From Pseudomonadales bacterium (GTDB taxonomy: Bacteria > Pseudomonadota > Gammaproteobacteria > Pseudomonadales > Pseudohongiellaceae): a stretch of 64,000 bases of DNA. The notes beneath the pieces are model-generated. The model ran no database searches, had not been told where the DNA came from, and was given only the letters and a program-made list of their open reading frames with translations. The DNA lies in NCBI GenBank assembly GCA_024234395.1, contig JACKOH010000002.1:806001-870000 (forward strand), in the 5' to 3' direction. This document shows, one piece after another, positions 42,861 through 53,079 of the stretch (the first letter of the stretch is position 1; each line of letters opens with the position of its first letter). The translations under genes were made by a program, and so were the position numbers.

Positions 42861-43011
42861 GGCGATTCCTTAATCAGGTGGTGGCAAGAGGTTCAGACGC
42901 TCAAGTTTACATTAACAGTCTGGCTGCATAAAATCCGGATGTCCCCGCATCCCAGTCAGGTACTCTGACCCGTCACCCGCAGCCATATCGAATACAAAAC
43001 AGGTCACAATT

Positions 43012-45345
43012 ATGCAAGTTCGCAACGACTGTCAGAAGCACGTGGAAACCGGCTATCCCTTCCGCGGGGACGACAAGCTGCCTTTCGTCAAACATTTCGA
43101 GACCACCCTGCATTCCTCACCGCTGCTCAACCTGAATGCTGGGCGCGAGGCGATTCTCGATTATTTCAGAAATACCTGGTCGTTGACGGAATTGCTGTTT
43201 TCCTCTCTGACCAGCAGGCAGGCGTTTTTTCTGCGGCCTTACCATAAAACCCGCCACCCGTTGGTTTTCTACTATGCCCACCCGGTCTGTTTCTATGTCA
43301 ACAAACTGCTGGTCAGCGGTCTGATTGCCGAGCCGGTCAACCAGGACTTCGAGCTGTTGTTTGAAACCGGCGTCGATGAAATGAACTGGGACGATCTCCA
43401 CGAAGGCGCCGATGATATCTGGCCTGACCTGGAAGAGGTGATTCAATACCGGAACACGGTTTACCGGCTGGTGGAGAACCTGATCGAGACCCACCCCTGT
43501 TTCGATCAACCGATAACCATGGACAGCCAGGGCTGGGCGCTGGTTATGGCCTTTGAGCATGAGCGCATTCACCTGGAAACGTCCAGCGTGTTGATACGGG
43601 AATTGCCACAGGAACACGTCACCACACCAACCGGGTGGCCGGAGTTCTTCAGTTGTCGCGAGTCGGCGAGCGGGAATCCGCAGCCAGGGAAGGACTACCC
43701 GGCTCAAAATCCGATGCTGGAAGTCAAACCCTCGACTCTCGAACTCGGCAAGCCCAGGCAGTGGCCCACCTTCGGCTGGGATAATGAATACGGCCACGAC
43801 AAGCGTCAGGTATCATCTTTCAAGGCAAGCAAGTACCTGGTCAGCAACGGGGAATTTTTTCGCTTTGTGGCGTCCGGGGGTTATGAGACCCGCAAGTACT
43901 GGAGCGAGTCCGGCTGGGGCTGGCGGACTTTCCGTAACGTCAAATGGCCTACTTTCTGGGTACAGGACGGGCCGGCGGGCTCCCATCGGTATCGCTTGCG
44001 GTCCACATTCTCGGTTGTCGACATGCAGTGGGACTGGCCGGCGATCGTCAACTATTTTGAAGCCAGGGCATATTGTGCCTGGCTGTCCGAATCCGAAGGG
44101 GTCGATACTCCCTATCGGCTGTTACGGGAGGCGGAACACCTGGCCCTGCGTGAACCGGCCCTGCGCAAAGCCATCGACTGGACCCCCGGCAGGGATCAGC
44201 TGTTAAAGCTGGACCCGGTCATGACTGCGCAGGGTCTGCAGGGACTCAATCTGAATCTGCAGACTGGCAGTGAATGTCCTGTAAACGCCATGGCAGAAAA
44301 TACCCAGGGCTTTCACGACACCATGGGTAATGTCTGGCAGTGGTGTGAAGATGCATTCCATCCGCTTAAGGATTTTGCCATTCACTCCTACTATACCGAT
44401 TTCAGTACGCCCTGTTTCGACGGTGAGCACCAGATGATCATGGGCGGTTCGTTTATCAGTACCGGAGACGAGGCCAGTATCTGGTCGCGCTTCCACTTCC
44501 GGCCGCATTTTTTTCAGCATGCCGGTTTCCGGCTGGCACAGAGTGGCCAGAGTCCGGCGGAGTCGAACAATAAGTACGAAACCTCCCAACTGGTCGATCA
44601 ATACCTTCTGTTTCACTATGGCAGTGAGGCGGAGCAGGCGGATACTGCAATCCGGCAGCGCTCCGGCCATCCCCAGGTGGGCAACTTTGTCCTGCACACT
44701 GCAGAGCTGATGTCACGGTTTGCCAGCGGTCGGCGCAGGGCCCTGGATCTGGGTTGTGCTGTGGGGCGGGCGTCGTTCGAACTGGCGCGGGAGTTTGAGT
44801 CGGTGACCGGGCTCGACTACAGCGCCTCGTTCATCCGCTGTGCCGATCACCTCAGGGAACATGGCAAGTTACCTTACCGGCGTCGTGACACCGGCCGCTT
44901 CTTCACAGAGTTACTGGCCAGCGTGCCCGGGACCATAGACCGGAACCGGGTGCACTTCGTTGAAGGAGATGCCTGTGCCCTGGACAGCGATCTGGCTGCC
45001 ACCGGGGAAGGGCCGTTTGATGCCGCTTTGCTGGCCAACCTGCTGTGCCGGCTGTCCGACCCGGAAGCCTGTCTCAGGCAGTTTGTGGAATCAGATCGCT
45101 GGCTTGGCAGGGACGGGATCCTGGTGATCGCCTCACCCAATACCTGGTCGGAACAGTATACCGAGGCGGAGAACTTTCTGGACGGTAAGGATAGCGCTGA
45201 AACGCTCAACCGGCTGGGCTCCATTCTGCAGGGATTTGAACTGGTGTTTGAAGAGGATTACCCGTTCATGATTCGCGAGCACCGGCGCAAGTACGAATAT
45301 ATCGTCAGCCAGATTTCGGTGTGGAAGAAGGGGAGCGGTGACTGA
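43012..45345 (+). CDS. ovoA: 5-histidylcysteine sulfoxide synthase / methyltransferase
   Basis: A 777-residue bifunctional OvoA. It joins cysteine to the C5 of histidine with O2 and then N-methylates the product for ovothiol synthesis. Three domains are seen: a DinB-like iron domain with the ligand motif HERIHLE (His183, His187, Glu189), an FGE-sulfatase domain (about 230-500; GWGWRTFRNVKWPTFW, GNVWQWCEDAF, GGSFISTGDEASIWSRFHF), and a C-terminal SAM methyltransferase with RALDLGCAVGRASFELA. All three are intact and the length equals characterised OvoA proteins. The following PLP lyase step (OvoB) is not adjacent. The organism therefore probably makes ovothiol. Confidence 0.94.
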   Translation: MQVRNDCQKHVETGYPFRGDDKLPFVKHFETTLHSSPLLNLNAGREAILDYFRNTWSLTELLFSSLTSRQAFFLRPYHKTRHPLVFYYAHPVCFYVNKLLVSGLIAEPVNQDFELLFETGVDEMNWDDLHEGADDIWPDLEEVIQYRNTVYRLVENLIETHPCFDQPITMDSQGWALVMAFEHERIHLETSSVLIRELPQEHVTTPTGWPEFFSCRESASGNPQPGKDYPAQNPMLEVKPSTLELGKPRQWPTFGWDNEYGHDKRQVSSFKASKYLVSNGEFFRFVASGGYETRKYWSESGWGWRTFRNVKWPTFWVQDGPAGSHRYRLRSTFSVVDMQWDWPAIVNYFEARAYCAWLSESEGVDTPYRLLREAEHLALREPALRKAIDWTPGRDQLLKLDPVMTAQGLQGLNLNLQTGSECPVNAMAENTQGFHDTMGNVWQWCEDAFHPLKDFAIHSYYTDFSTPCFDGEHQMIMGGSFISTGDEASIWSRFHFRPHFFQHAGFRLAQSGQSPAESNNKYETSQLVDQYLLFHYGSEAEQADTAIRQRSGHPQVGNFVLHTAELMSRFASGRRRALDLGCAVGRASFELAREFESVTGLDYSASFIRCADHLREHGKLPYRRRDTGRFFTELLASVPGTIDRNRVHFVEGDACALDSDLAATGEGPFDAALLANLLCRLSDPEACLRQFVESDRWLGRDGILVIASPNTWSEQYTEAENFLDGKDSAETLNRLGSILQGFELVFEEDYPFMIREHRRKYEYIVSQISVWKKGSGD

Positions 45346-45472
45346 CCGTCCGGGGACAGCCGATGGCCGGTACGCTTTCGAAGCGTAAGTCAGTCCGAGT
45401 CAGGAGCGGGTCCCTGGTTACCGGATGTAACCAGGATAGGACAGGGGGCAGGGATGATGCCCCCTGGAACGG

Positions 45473-46870
45473 TTACTGAACGGTTTCTTCCGCTATTTCC
45501 AGCCACTCGTTCAGGTCCAGCACGTCCTGGGGAGTCAGCAGGCCACTGACCTGCTTCAACGCCAGGGTATCAAGCACGTAGTCGTAACGTGATTCTGCAT
45601 ACTGGCGCAGGGCGCGGTAGAGATTTTCCCGGGCCCGCAGCAGTTCGACGATGTTTCGCTGTCCCACTTCCACACCCAGTTCAGTCTGATCCAGAGCGCT
45701 CTGTGCGGAAACGATGGACTGCTGTCTTTGCGCAATCACCAGAACGTCTGTGTTCACCCGGCGGTAGCTGTTGCGTATATTCTGGGTGAGCTGGCGCCTT
45801 GCCAGTTCCAGGCCCTCGCGCGCCGCTACCACGTCGTACTGAGCGGCGCGGCGTCGGGAACTCAACGCCCCGCCGGTATAGAGTGGAATGCTCAGGGTCA
45901 GCGCCAGATTGGTATTGTCGGTGGCACCGCCGCCGATGGTGATACCTTCACGGGTAATCGGCTGAGTGACAAAGTGGCGCCAGCTGCCATCCAGACTGAC
46001 GGTCGGGTAGCGGTCCGCCTTGCGGGCCTGCAGTGTTTCCCGGGAAGCCTGCAGGTTGTATTCGGCTGCTGCCACGGCAAGGCTGTTCTCCTCGGCCATG
46101 GCTTCCCATTCCTGCAGCTCACCATCGACGCTGACAATAGGAAAATCCTCCCGCAGCACTTCTATCTCAGGATGGGGCCGGCCGGTGATCGCTTCCAGTG
46201 CCTCGTAACGGGCCTGCAGAATATCCCGCTGCAATATGGTGGTATTGCGGGCCAGGTCGTAAGCGGCCTGACTGTCGTTGACATCGATGATGGTGTCAAG
46301 CCCCACTTCCTCGCGGCGCTGAGTCTGCTCCAGTGAGGTCAGCGCTGCCTCCTCTTCCTGCAGATTGGTTTCCAGCAGGTCGATGGCACGCAAGACGTCG
46401 AAATAGGCGATTGCCACCCGGAAAATAAGATCCTGCTCCTGGGCGGCATAGTTCATGGCGGCGGCCCGGTCGGTGGCTTTGGCGCTTTCATAGGTATACC
46501 AGGCCGGCAGGTTGAACAGCGCCTGGGACAGGTTCACACCCCAGCCATGGCTGTTGATGCCGGGGCGGAAGCTGTGGTCGTTCTGGGTTCTGACGACTTC
46601 GCCGGTAACGGGATCGGTTGCGTATTGTGAATCGGTGGGTCCACTGGTCTGACGCTGGGTGGTACCGCCAACCCCTAAGGAGGGCAGCAATGCCGCCCGT
46701 CCCTGCACCAGCAGTTCCCGGTTGGAACGGTACTGGGCGCGGGCCTGTCGCAATGCCGGGTCGTTGTCCAGTGCCAGGTCAAGAATCTCGGCCAGGTCGT
46801 CGGCGTAGCTCGAGGGCAGGGTTAACAGGCAGGTAAGGGCGATTCCAATAGTCTTAACGAGTGGCCTCAT
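45473..46870 (-). CDS. tolC: TolC-family outer-membrane channel
   Basis: About 465 residues from the ATG at 46870; a TTG at 46891 is an alternative. A signal peptide ends near SSYADD. The two repeated halves of the TolC fold are seen, each with a long coiled-coil helix pair (ALDNDPALRQARAQYRSNRE and the second half starting around LAVAAAEYNLQASRETLQ), and Pro/Thr-rich barrel strands. The second-half motifs NLALTLSIPLYTGGALSSR and QTELGVEVGQRNIVELLRAR are typical of TolC proper. It exports drugs and type I secretion substrates with inner-membrane partners. It diverges from thiC. Confidence 0.92.
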   Translation of the reverse strand: MRPLVKTIGIALTCLLTLPSSYADDLAEILDLALDNDPALRQARAQYRSNRELLVQGRAALLPSLGVGGTTQRQTSGPTDSQYATDPVTGEVVRTQNDHSFRPGINSHGWGVNLSQALFNLPAWYTYESAKATDRAAAMNYAAQEQDLIFRVAIAYFDVLRAIDLLETNLQEEEAALTSLEQTQRREEVGLDTIIDVNDSQAAYDLARNTTILQRDILQARYEALEAITGRPHPEIEVLREDFPIVSVDGELQEWEAMAEENSLAVAAAEYNLQASRETLQARKADRYPTVSLDGSWRHFVTQPITREGITIGGGATDNTNLALTLSIPLYTGGALSSRRRAAQYDVVAAREGLELARRQLTQNIRNSYRRVNTDVLVIAQRQQSIVSAQSALDQTELGVEVGQRNIVELLRARENLYRALRQYAESRYDYVLDTLALKQVSGLLTPQDVLDLNEWLEIAEETVQ

Positions 46871-47271
46871 AGTGACTAACCTTTGATTCAATGATTAGGG
46901 GGCAGGAAAGGTCTTGGTTGCAGCGGCCCGCAGGGCCGGGCTTGTCTGACTTCCAGCGGATCCAGAACTTGCCGGCATTCTACACAGTGTAACCTATCGT
47001 GACAAACCGGTTATCGGCCCGACAGGCCTGAAATTTTACCGTTTTGGGTGCCCTGAAAAAGAATTAGACGTAACGAGGTCCCTGGAAGTTACGCGGATGC
47101 CACTGCCAGGTGAACCCTGTGACAGCCGAAGCGTGATTAGGGCATAATGAATGCCTTCAAGCATCAGCTCTTCAGCAGATTGCCACAGTCAAAATTCACG
47201 GCCCTGGACTCCGTTAGATCTGAAATTACAGGTAGTTCCACAGCCATGCCGGGAACCTGCAGGAAATTTTC
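46871..47271. other. tolC-thiC divergent intergenic region
   Basis: 401 bp. I looked for a thiamine pyrophosphate riboswitch ahead of thiC and do not see its CTGAGA and GAACCTGAT conserved blocks. No other RNA is recognised. Both promoters must lie here. Confidence 0.5.
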
Positions 47272-49155
<1,884 letters not shown>

Positions 49156-49170
49156 GGCGGACTGGCAGTC

Positions 49171-49498
49171 GGGCGCGCCGCTCGAAGCCGCCTCTTAAAA
49201 TTCGCTGACCTGGTACTAGTGATGCCTGGGAGAACGCACCGGTCCAGGGGAGTCCGATCCTCCGCAACTTGCCCCCCTCCGGGGTTCCCTCCCTCGGTCG
49301 GAAGCCCTGGAGGGCGGTCTTCCTCGGTCAGTCGGTGCGGCGTTTTTATTGCTCCGTCCTCGGACTCCCCTGCACCGGTGCTCAGTGCCGGGGTTCTGCC
49401 AGTTTCGCCAGTTCGTTTCCGAATTGCGGAACAGCAATTGTGATGCTTGCTTTCCAGATCGAAGCATCGGACCCTAAAAACCGGCATTTCTCCTAGGC
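49171..49498 (+). repeat. Array repeat unit R1 (modules A-B-C)
   Basis: 328 bp: A 49171-49280 (starts GGGCGCGCCGCTCGAAG), B 49281-49389 (starts GGGGTTCCCTCC), C 49390-49498 (starts GGGGTTCTGCCAG). Every module begins GGG and follows CC. A and B carry opposed CAGGGGAGTCCGA (A) and TCGGACTCCCCTG (B); C carries GTTCTGC/GCAGAAC. Confidence 0.9.
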
Positions 49499-49826
49499 GG
49501 GCGCGCCGCTCGAAGCCGCCACTTAAAATTCGCTGACCTGGTACTGGTGATGCCTGGGAGACCGCACCGCCCCAGGAGAGTCCGATCCTCCGCAACTTGC
49601 CCCCCTCCGGGGTTCCCTCCCTCGGTCGCCAGCCCTGGAAAACGGTCTCGCTCGGTCAGTCGGTGCGGCGTTTTTATTGCTCCGTCCTCGGACTCCCCTG
49701 CACCGGTGCTCAGTGCCGGGGTTCTGCCAGTTTCGCCAGTTCGTTTCCGAATTGCAGAACAGGAATTGTGATGCTTGCTTTCCAGATCGAAGCCCCGGAC
49801 CCTAAAAATCGGCATTTCTCCGAGGC
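49499..49826 (+). repeat. Array repeat unit R2 (A-B-C)
   Basis: 328 bp, directly abutting R1 and about 95 percent identical by eye. Differences cluster in the A/B junction and the end of C (CCGAGG instead of CCTAGG). Confidence 0.88.
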
Positions 49827-49982
49827 GTGGTCGGCAGGGGACTTGTGCGGCGGCAATAAAGGACCAGCGCTGAACGGCGAAAAATGAAAACGGGACTGTC
49901 CCTCTGGGACTGTCCCGTTTTCTTTTTTCAGAGTGAAGGCACCCTGGAAAGGCGCGGTCCGCCGCGGCATAAGCCCCCTGCC
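49827..49982 (+). repeat. Hairpin insert, copy 1
   Basis: 156 bp with long terminal inverted arms CGGCAGGGGACTTGTGC (49832-49848) and GCATAAGCCCCCTGCCG (49967-49983), each extended inward by GCGG/CCGC. At its centre is a second palindrome, AAAACGGGACTGTCCC ... GGGACTGTCCCGTTTT (49886-49922), followed by TCTTTTTTC. A second copy is at 52526-52682 in the same position relative to the repeats. Confidence 0.8.
49886..49930 (+). terminator. Terminator-like hairpin at the centre of insert 1
   Basis: Near-perfect 17-bp stem with a four-base loop and a trailing T-rich run. It could terminate transcription coming from thiC, about 740 bp upstream. Confidence 0.6.
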
Positions 49983-50201
49983 GGGCGGGCCGCTCGAAGC
50001 CGCCTCTTAAAATTCGCTGACCTGGTACTGGTGATGCCTGGGAGACCGCACCGGTCCAGGGGAGTCCGATCCTCCGCAACTTGCCCCCCTCCGGGGTTCC
50101 CCCCCTCGCTCGCGAGCCCTGGAAAACGGTCTCGCTCGGTCAGTCGGTGCGGCGTTTTTATCGCTACGTCCTCGGACTCCCCTGGACCGGTGCTCAGTGC
50201 C
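49983..50201 (+). repeat. Array repeat unit R3 (A-B, C missing)
   Basis: 219 bp, exactly modules A and B; the C module is cleanly absent and the next unit begins at the point where C would start (GCC/GGG junction). Confidence 0.88.
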
Positions 50202-50275
50202 GGGCGCGCCGCTCGAAGTCGCAACTTAAATTCAGCTGTCCTGGAACAAATGATGCCTGAGAGACCACCGTCAGC
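50202..50275 (+). repeat. Array repeat unit R4, head of the split unit
   Basis: First ~74 bp of module A (GGGCGCGCCGCTCGAAG, then ATGCCTGAGAGACC). Similarity ends before the SD-like region of the gene that follows. It is diverged from R1-R3 and resembles R7 and R8. Confidence 0.75.
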
Positions 50276-50387
50276 GCTTACCGATGAAATTTTTTCGCAT
50301 TGTCAGGAGTCTGTTTCAGTAGGCGCATGAATAGAATTCCGAACCCGGTTTCCCGACTATAATATGGTAAAACTGCGAGGCAATACC

Positions 50388-51743
50388 GTGAAGCAGATTA
50401 CCTTGGTTGGACTATTGCTACTTTCCCTGACTGCGGTTGTTCCGGCCATCGCGAGTAGCGAGAATCTTGGCGACTGCCTGGCAATGCAGTCTGCCGACTG
50501 GTCAGAATCGGAAGTCTGGGCATGGGGGCGGTTATGCCATGACCAGACTGTCGACATGAATCTGCTGACCGGGTCGACCGGGGATCTTCGTCCCTGGCAG
50601 GTCACCGAAGGTGAGTGGGATTCCGAACGGATTCTGAGCAGTCAATTTCTCTACGATATTTTGCGGGAAGACCACTATCGGTCGGCGATGAGCAACAAGC
50701 GAATCGCTATCCTCGGCGCCTGGTTCCCTGAGGCGATCGATCTCAGGGGCGTCAGAATCGACAACTTTTTCGCCCTGACCGCCTCCCGTTTCGATCGAAA
50801 CTTTGACTTTCAGGCGGGAATTACCAAAAGTCGATTCAGCCTGGAAAACTCCTGGTTCAGGGCGGATTTCTTTTTCAATTCGATGACCGCTGCCGAAGTC
50901 GACCTGTCCGGGGCCCGCTTCGACGGTGAGGCCGGCATGTGGGACATCGATTCGAGCAGGTCGATACTGCTGGGCGGGAACCAGTTTGCCGGTTACGTGA
51001 TCCTGGCTGGCTCCAAAGCCGACGAGCTGGTCATGAGTGCCGAAGGAAAGGAGTCGGTATGGATAGACAACGCCCAGCTGTCACTGCGCGATGTGCGGGT
51101 GAACATACTTGAAGACACCGAGGCCAGCTGGATCGGGCTGGAGGGTCGGCTGGATTTGCAGGGCTTCCAGTATGCACGTTTCGGCGGGGTATCAGACTCC
51201 TTTGATCCAACCCGGGCTGGCGGGACCGGCTCAGAACGACCGATCGACAGTTTGCTGGCCTGGTTAGCCATGCAGGAGAATCGTGACGAGATCTATATCC
51301 CCCAGCCCTATGAACAACTGGCTGCGGTACTGGCGGAGGCAGGTCAGACTGCCAAAGCCAAGCAGATTCTTTACCAGATGAACGAATATCGGCGTATCCA
51401 TGCTTCCACCGGTCCGGGGGAGAAAGCCTGGCTGACCACCAAGAAAATTATCATTGGCTACGGCTATCAGGTCTGGCTGACGGTACTCTGGTTCGGGGTG
51501 CTGATTCTGGGCGGGGCCGTACTGCTGCGATTCTCGGTACAGGGCAGAAGAAACCTGACCCTGGCCCGCTCCCTGCTCTATTCCCTTGATCAGGCACTGC
51601 CACTGGTGTATCTGAATCCGCTTCACGAAGACCTGGCCCGGCAACATCCCCTGGTGTTGCAATATTACTTCCAGATACACCAGGTGCTGAGCCTGATACT
51701 GCTCTCCTTCCTCGGCGCCGGACTGGCCGGCGCGATTGGATAA
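50388..51743 (+). CDS. Exported pentapeptide-like membrane protein embedded in the repeat array
   Basis: About 451 residues. A GTG at 50388 with GAGG seven bases upstream is preferred; the ATG at 50364 directly abuts a TATAAT box (50358-50363). The N-terminal signal segment is ITLVGLLLLSLTAVVPA. Residues ~120-290 have loose pentapeptide-repeat character (AIDLRGVRIDNFFALTASRF, VDLSGARFDGEAGMW). The C-terminal part has a helical linker with LAAVLAEAGQTAKAKQILYQ, then two or three TM segments (VWLTVLWFGVLILGGAVLL, VLSLILLSFLGAGLAGA). The domain plan suggests a periplasmic sensor or scaffold tethered to the inner membrane. The family and partner are unknown. Confidence 0.75.
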   Translation: MKQITLVGLLLLSLTAVVPAIASSENLGDCLAMQSADWSESEVWAWGRLCHDQTVDMNLLTGSTGDLRPWQVTEGEWDSERILSSQFLYDILREDHYRSAMSNKRIAILGAWFPEAIDLRGVRIDNFFALTASRFDRNFDFQAGITKSRFSLENSWFRADFFFNSMTAAEVDLSGARFDGEAGMWDIDSSRSILLGGNQFAGYVILAGSKADELVMSAEGKESVWIDNAQLSLRDVRVNILEDTEASWIGLEGRLDLQGFQYARFGGVSDSFDPTRAGGTGSERPIDSLLAWLAMQENRDEIYIPQPYEQLAAVLAEAGQTAKAKQILYQMNEYRRIHASTGPGEKAWLTTKKIIIGYGYQVWLTVLWFGVLILGGAVLLRFSVQGRRNLTLARSLLYSLDQALPLVYLNPLHEDLARQHPLVLQYYFQIHQVLSLILLSFLGAGLAGAIG

Positions 51744-51773
51744 ATCACCAGAGCAGGCAACTGGAACCGGTGA

Positions 51774-51869
51774 CTTCGCCAGTTCGTATCCGAATTGCAG
51801 AACAGGAATTGTGATGCGTGCTTTCCAGATCGAAGCACCGGAACCTAAAAACCGGCATTTCTCCTAGGC
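51774..51869 (+). repeat. Array repeat unit R4, tail of the split unit (module C)
   Basis: 96 bp matching module C from its 14th base (TTCGCCAGTTCG to CTCCTAGGC). With the head at 50202-50275 it brackets the membrane-protein gene, so one unit has been split or its middle replaced. Confidence 0.8.
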
Positions 51870-52197
51870 GGGCGCGCCGCTCGAAGCCGCCACTTAAAAT
51901 TCGCTGACCTGGTACTAGTGATGCCTGGTAGACCGCACCGGCCCAGGGGAGTCCGATCCTCCGCAACTTGCCCCCCTCCGGGGTTCCCTCCCTCGGTCGC
52001 GAGCCCTGGAAAACGGTCTCGCTCGGTCAGTCGGTGCGGCGTTTTTATTGCTCCGTCTTCGGACTCCCCTGCACCGGCGCTCAGTGCCGGGGTTCTGCCA
52101 GTTTCGCCAGTTCGTTTCCGAATTGCAGAACAAGAATCGTGATGCGTGCTCTCCAGATCGAAGCATCGGACCCTAAAAACCGGCATTTCTCCTAGGC
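51870..52197 (+). repeat. Array repeat unit R5 (A-B-C)
   Basis: 328 bp, same length as R1 and R2, ending in the CTCCTAGGC form of C. Confidence 0.9.
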
Positions 52198-52525
52198 GGG
52201 CGCGCCGCTCGAAGCCGCCACTTAAAATTCGCTGACCTGGTACTGGTGATGCCTGGAAGACCGCACCGCCCCAGGAGAGTCCGATCCTCCGCAACTTGCA
52301 CCCCTCCGGGGTTCCCTCCCTCGGTCGCGAGCCCTGGAAAACGGTCTCGCTCGGTCAGTCGGTGCGGCGTTTTTATTGCTCCGTCTTCGGACTCCCCTGC
52401 ACCAGTGCTCAGTGCCGGGGTTCTGCCAGTTTCGCCAGTTCGTTTCCGAATTGCAGAACAAGAATCGTGATGCGTGCTCTCCAGATCGAAGCCCCGGACC
52501 CTAAAAATCGGCATTTCTCCGAGGC
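52198..52525 (+). repeat. Array repeat unit R6 (A-B-C)
   Basis: 328 bp, most similar to R2, ending in the CTCCGAGGC form of C and followed by the second hairpin insert as R2 is by the first. Confidence 0.9.
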
Positions 52526-52682
52526 GTGGTCGGCAGGGGGCTTGTGCGGCGGCAATAAAGGACCAGCGCTGAACGACGAAAAAGGAAAAAGGGACTGTCC
52601 CTCCGGGACTGTCCCTTTTTTCTTTTTTCAGAGTGAAGGCACCCTGGAAGGGCGCGGTCCGCCGCGGCACAAGTCCCCTGCC
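52526..52682 (+). repeat. Hairpin insert, copy 2
   Basis: 157 bp, nearly identical to 49827-49982. Arms are CGGCAGGGGGCTTGTGC (52531-52547) and GCACAAGTCCCCTGCCG (52667-52683). Where the two copies differ in the arms, the pairing is at least partly kept, and the central palindrome has changed from ACGGGAC/GTCCCGT to AAGGGAC/GTCCCTT with both sides altered. Confidence 0.8.
52586..52628 (+). terminator. Terminator-like hairpin at the centre of insert 2
   Basis: AAAAGGGACTGTCCC / GGGACTGTCCCTTTT with T-rich tail TTCTTTTTT. Possible terminator for the membrane-protein transcript, which ends about 840 bp upstream. Confidence 0.6.
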
Positions 52683-52791
52683 GGGCGCGCCGCTCGAAGG
52701 CACAATTTAAACAGCTGACCCGGAAAAAGTGATGCCTGATAGACCGCACCGCCCCAGGGGAGTCCGATCCTCCGCAACTTACCCCCCTGCC
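52683..52791 (+). repeat. Array repeat unit R7 (module A only)
   Basis: 109 bp, exactly module A, joined to the next A through CCCCCCTGCC/GGGCGCG. It defines A as an independent unit. Confidence 0.88.
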
Positions 52792-53010
52792 GGGCGCGCC
52801 GCTCGTAGGCGCATTTTAAACAGCTGACCTGGAACAAGTGATGCCTGGTAGACCGCAACGGCCCAGGGGAGTTCGATCCTGCGCAGCTTGCCCCCCCTCC
52901 GGGGTTCCCCCCCTTGCTCGCGAGCCCTGGAAAACGGTATCCCTCGGTCAGTCGGTGCGGCGTTTTTATCGCTCCGTCCTCGGATTCCCCTGCAACGATG
53001 CTCAGTGCCG
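52792..53010 (+). repeat. Array repeat unit R8 (A-B), end of array
   Basis: 219 bp, modules A and B only, the most diverged full B. The array stops here at GCC/GGAGTTCAACTTGACG, 70 bp before the DAHP synthase start. Confidence 0.88.
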
Positions 53011-53079
53011 GAGTTCAACTTGACGACACCATCTGTTATGATTCACGCCCTTTTTTCAAAGCAAAACGAGCTCCTGATC

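Noticed and set aside
49474..50079. Long minus-strand open frames through the repeat units (also 49140-49595, 51845-52294, 52173-52703)
   Set aside because: Units of 328 bp shift the frame each time, plus-strand frames are open too, no ribosome sites fit, and the translations match no family. GC-rich repeats explain the openness.
49171..53010. CRISPR array
   Set aside because: Units are 109-328 bp with no short spacers and no cas genes nearby.
49171..53010. Integron cassette array with attC sites
   Set aside because: No GTTRRRY/RYYYAAC core sites at the unit borders and no integrase in the window.
53011..53079. Promoter with TATGAT ahead of the DAHP synthase
   Set aside because: TTGACG is only 11 bases upstream and no other -35 fits, so the call would be a guess.
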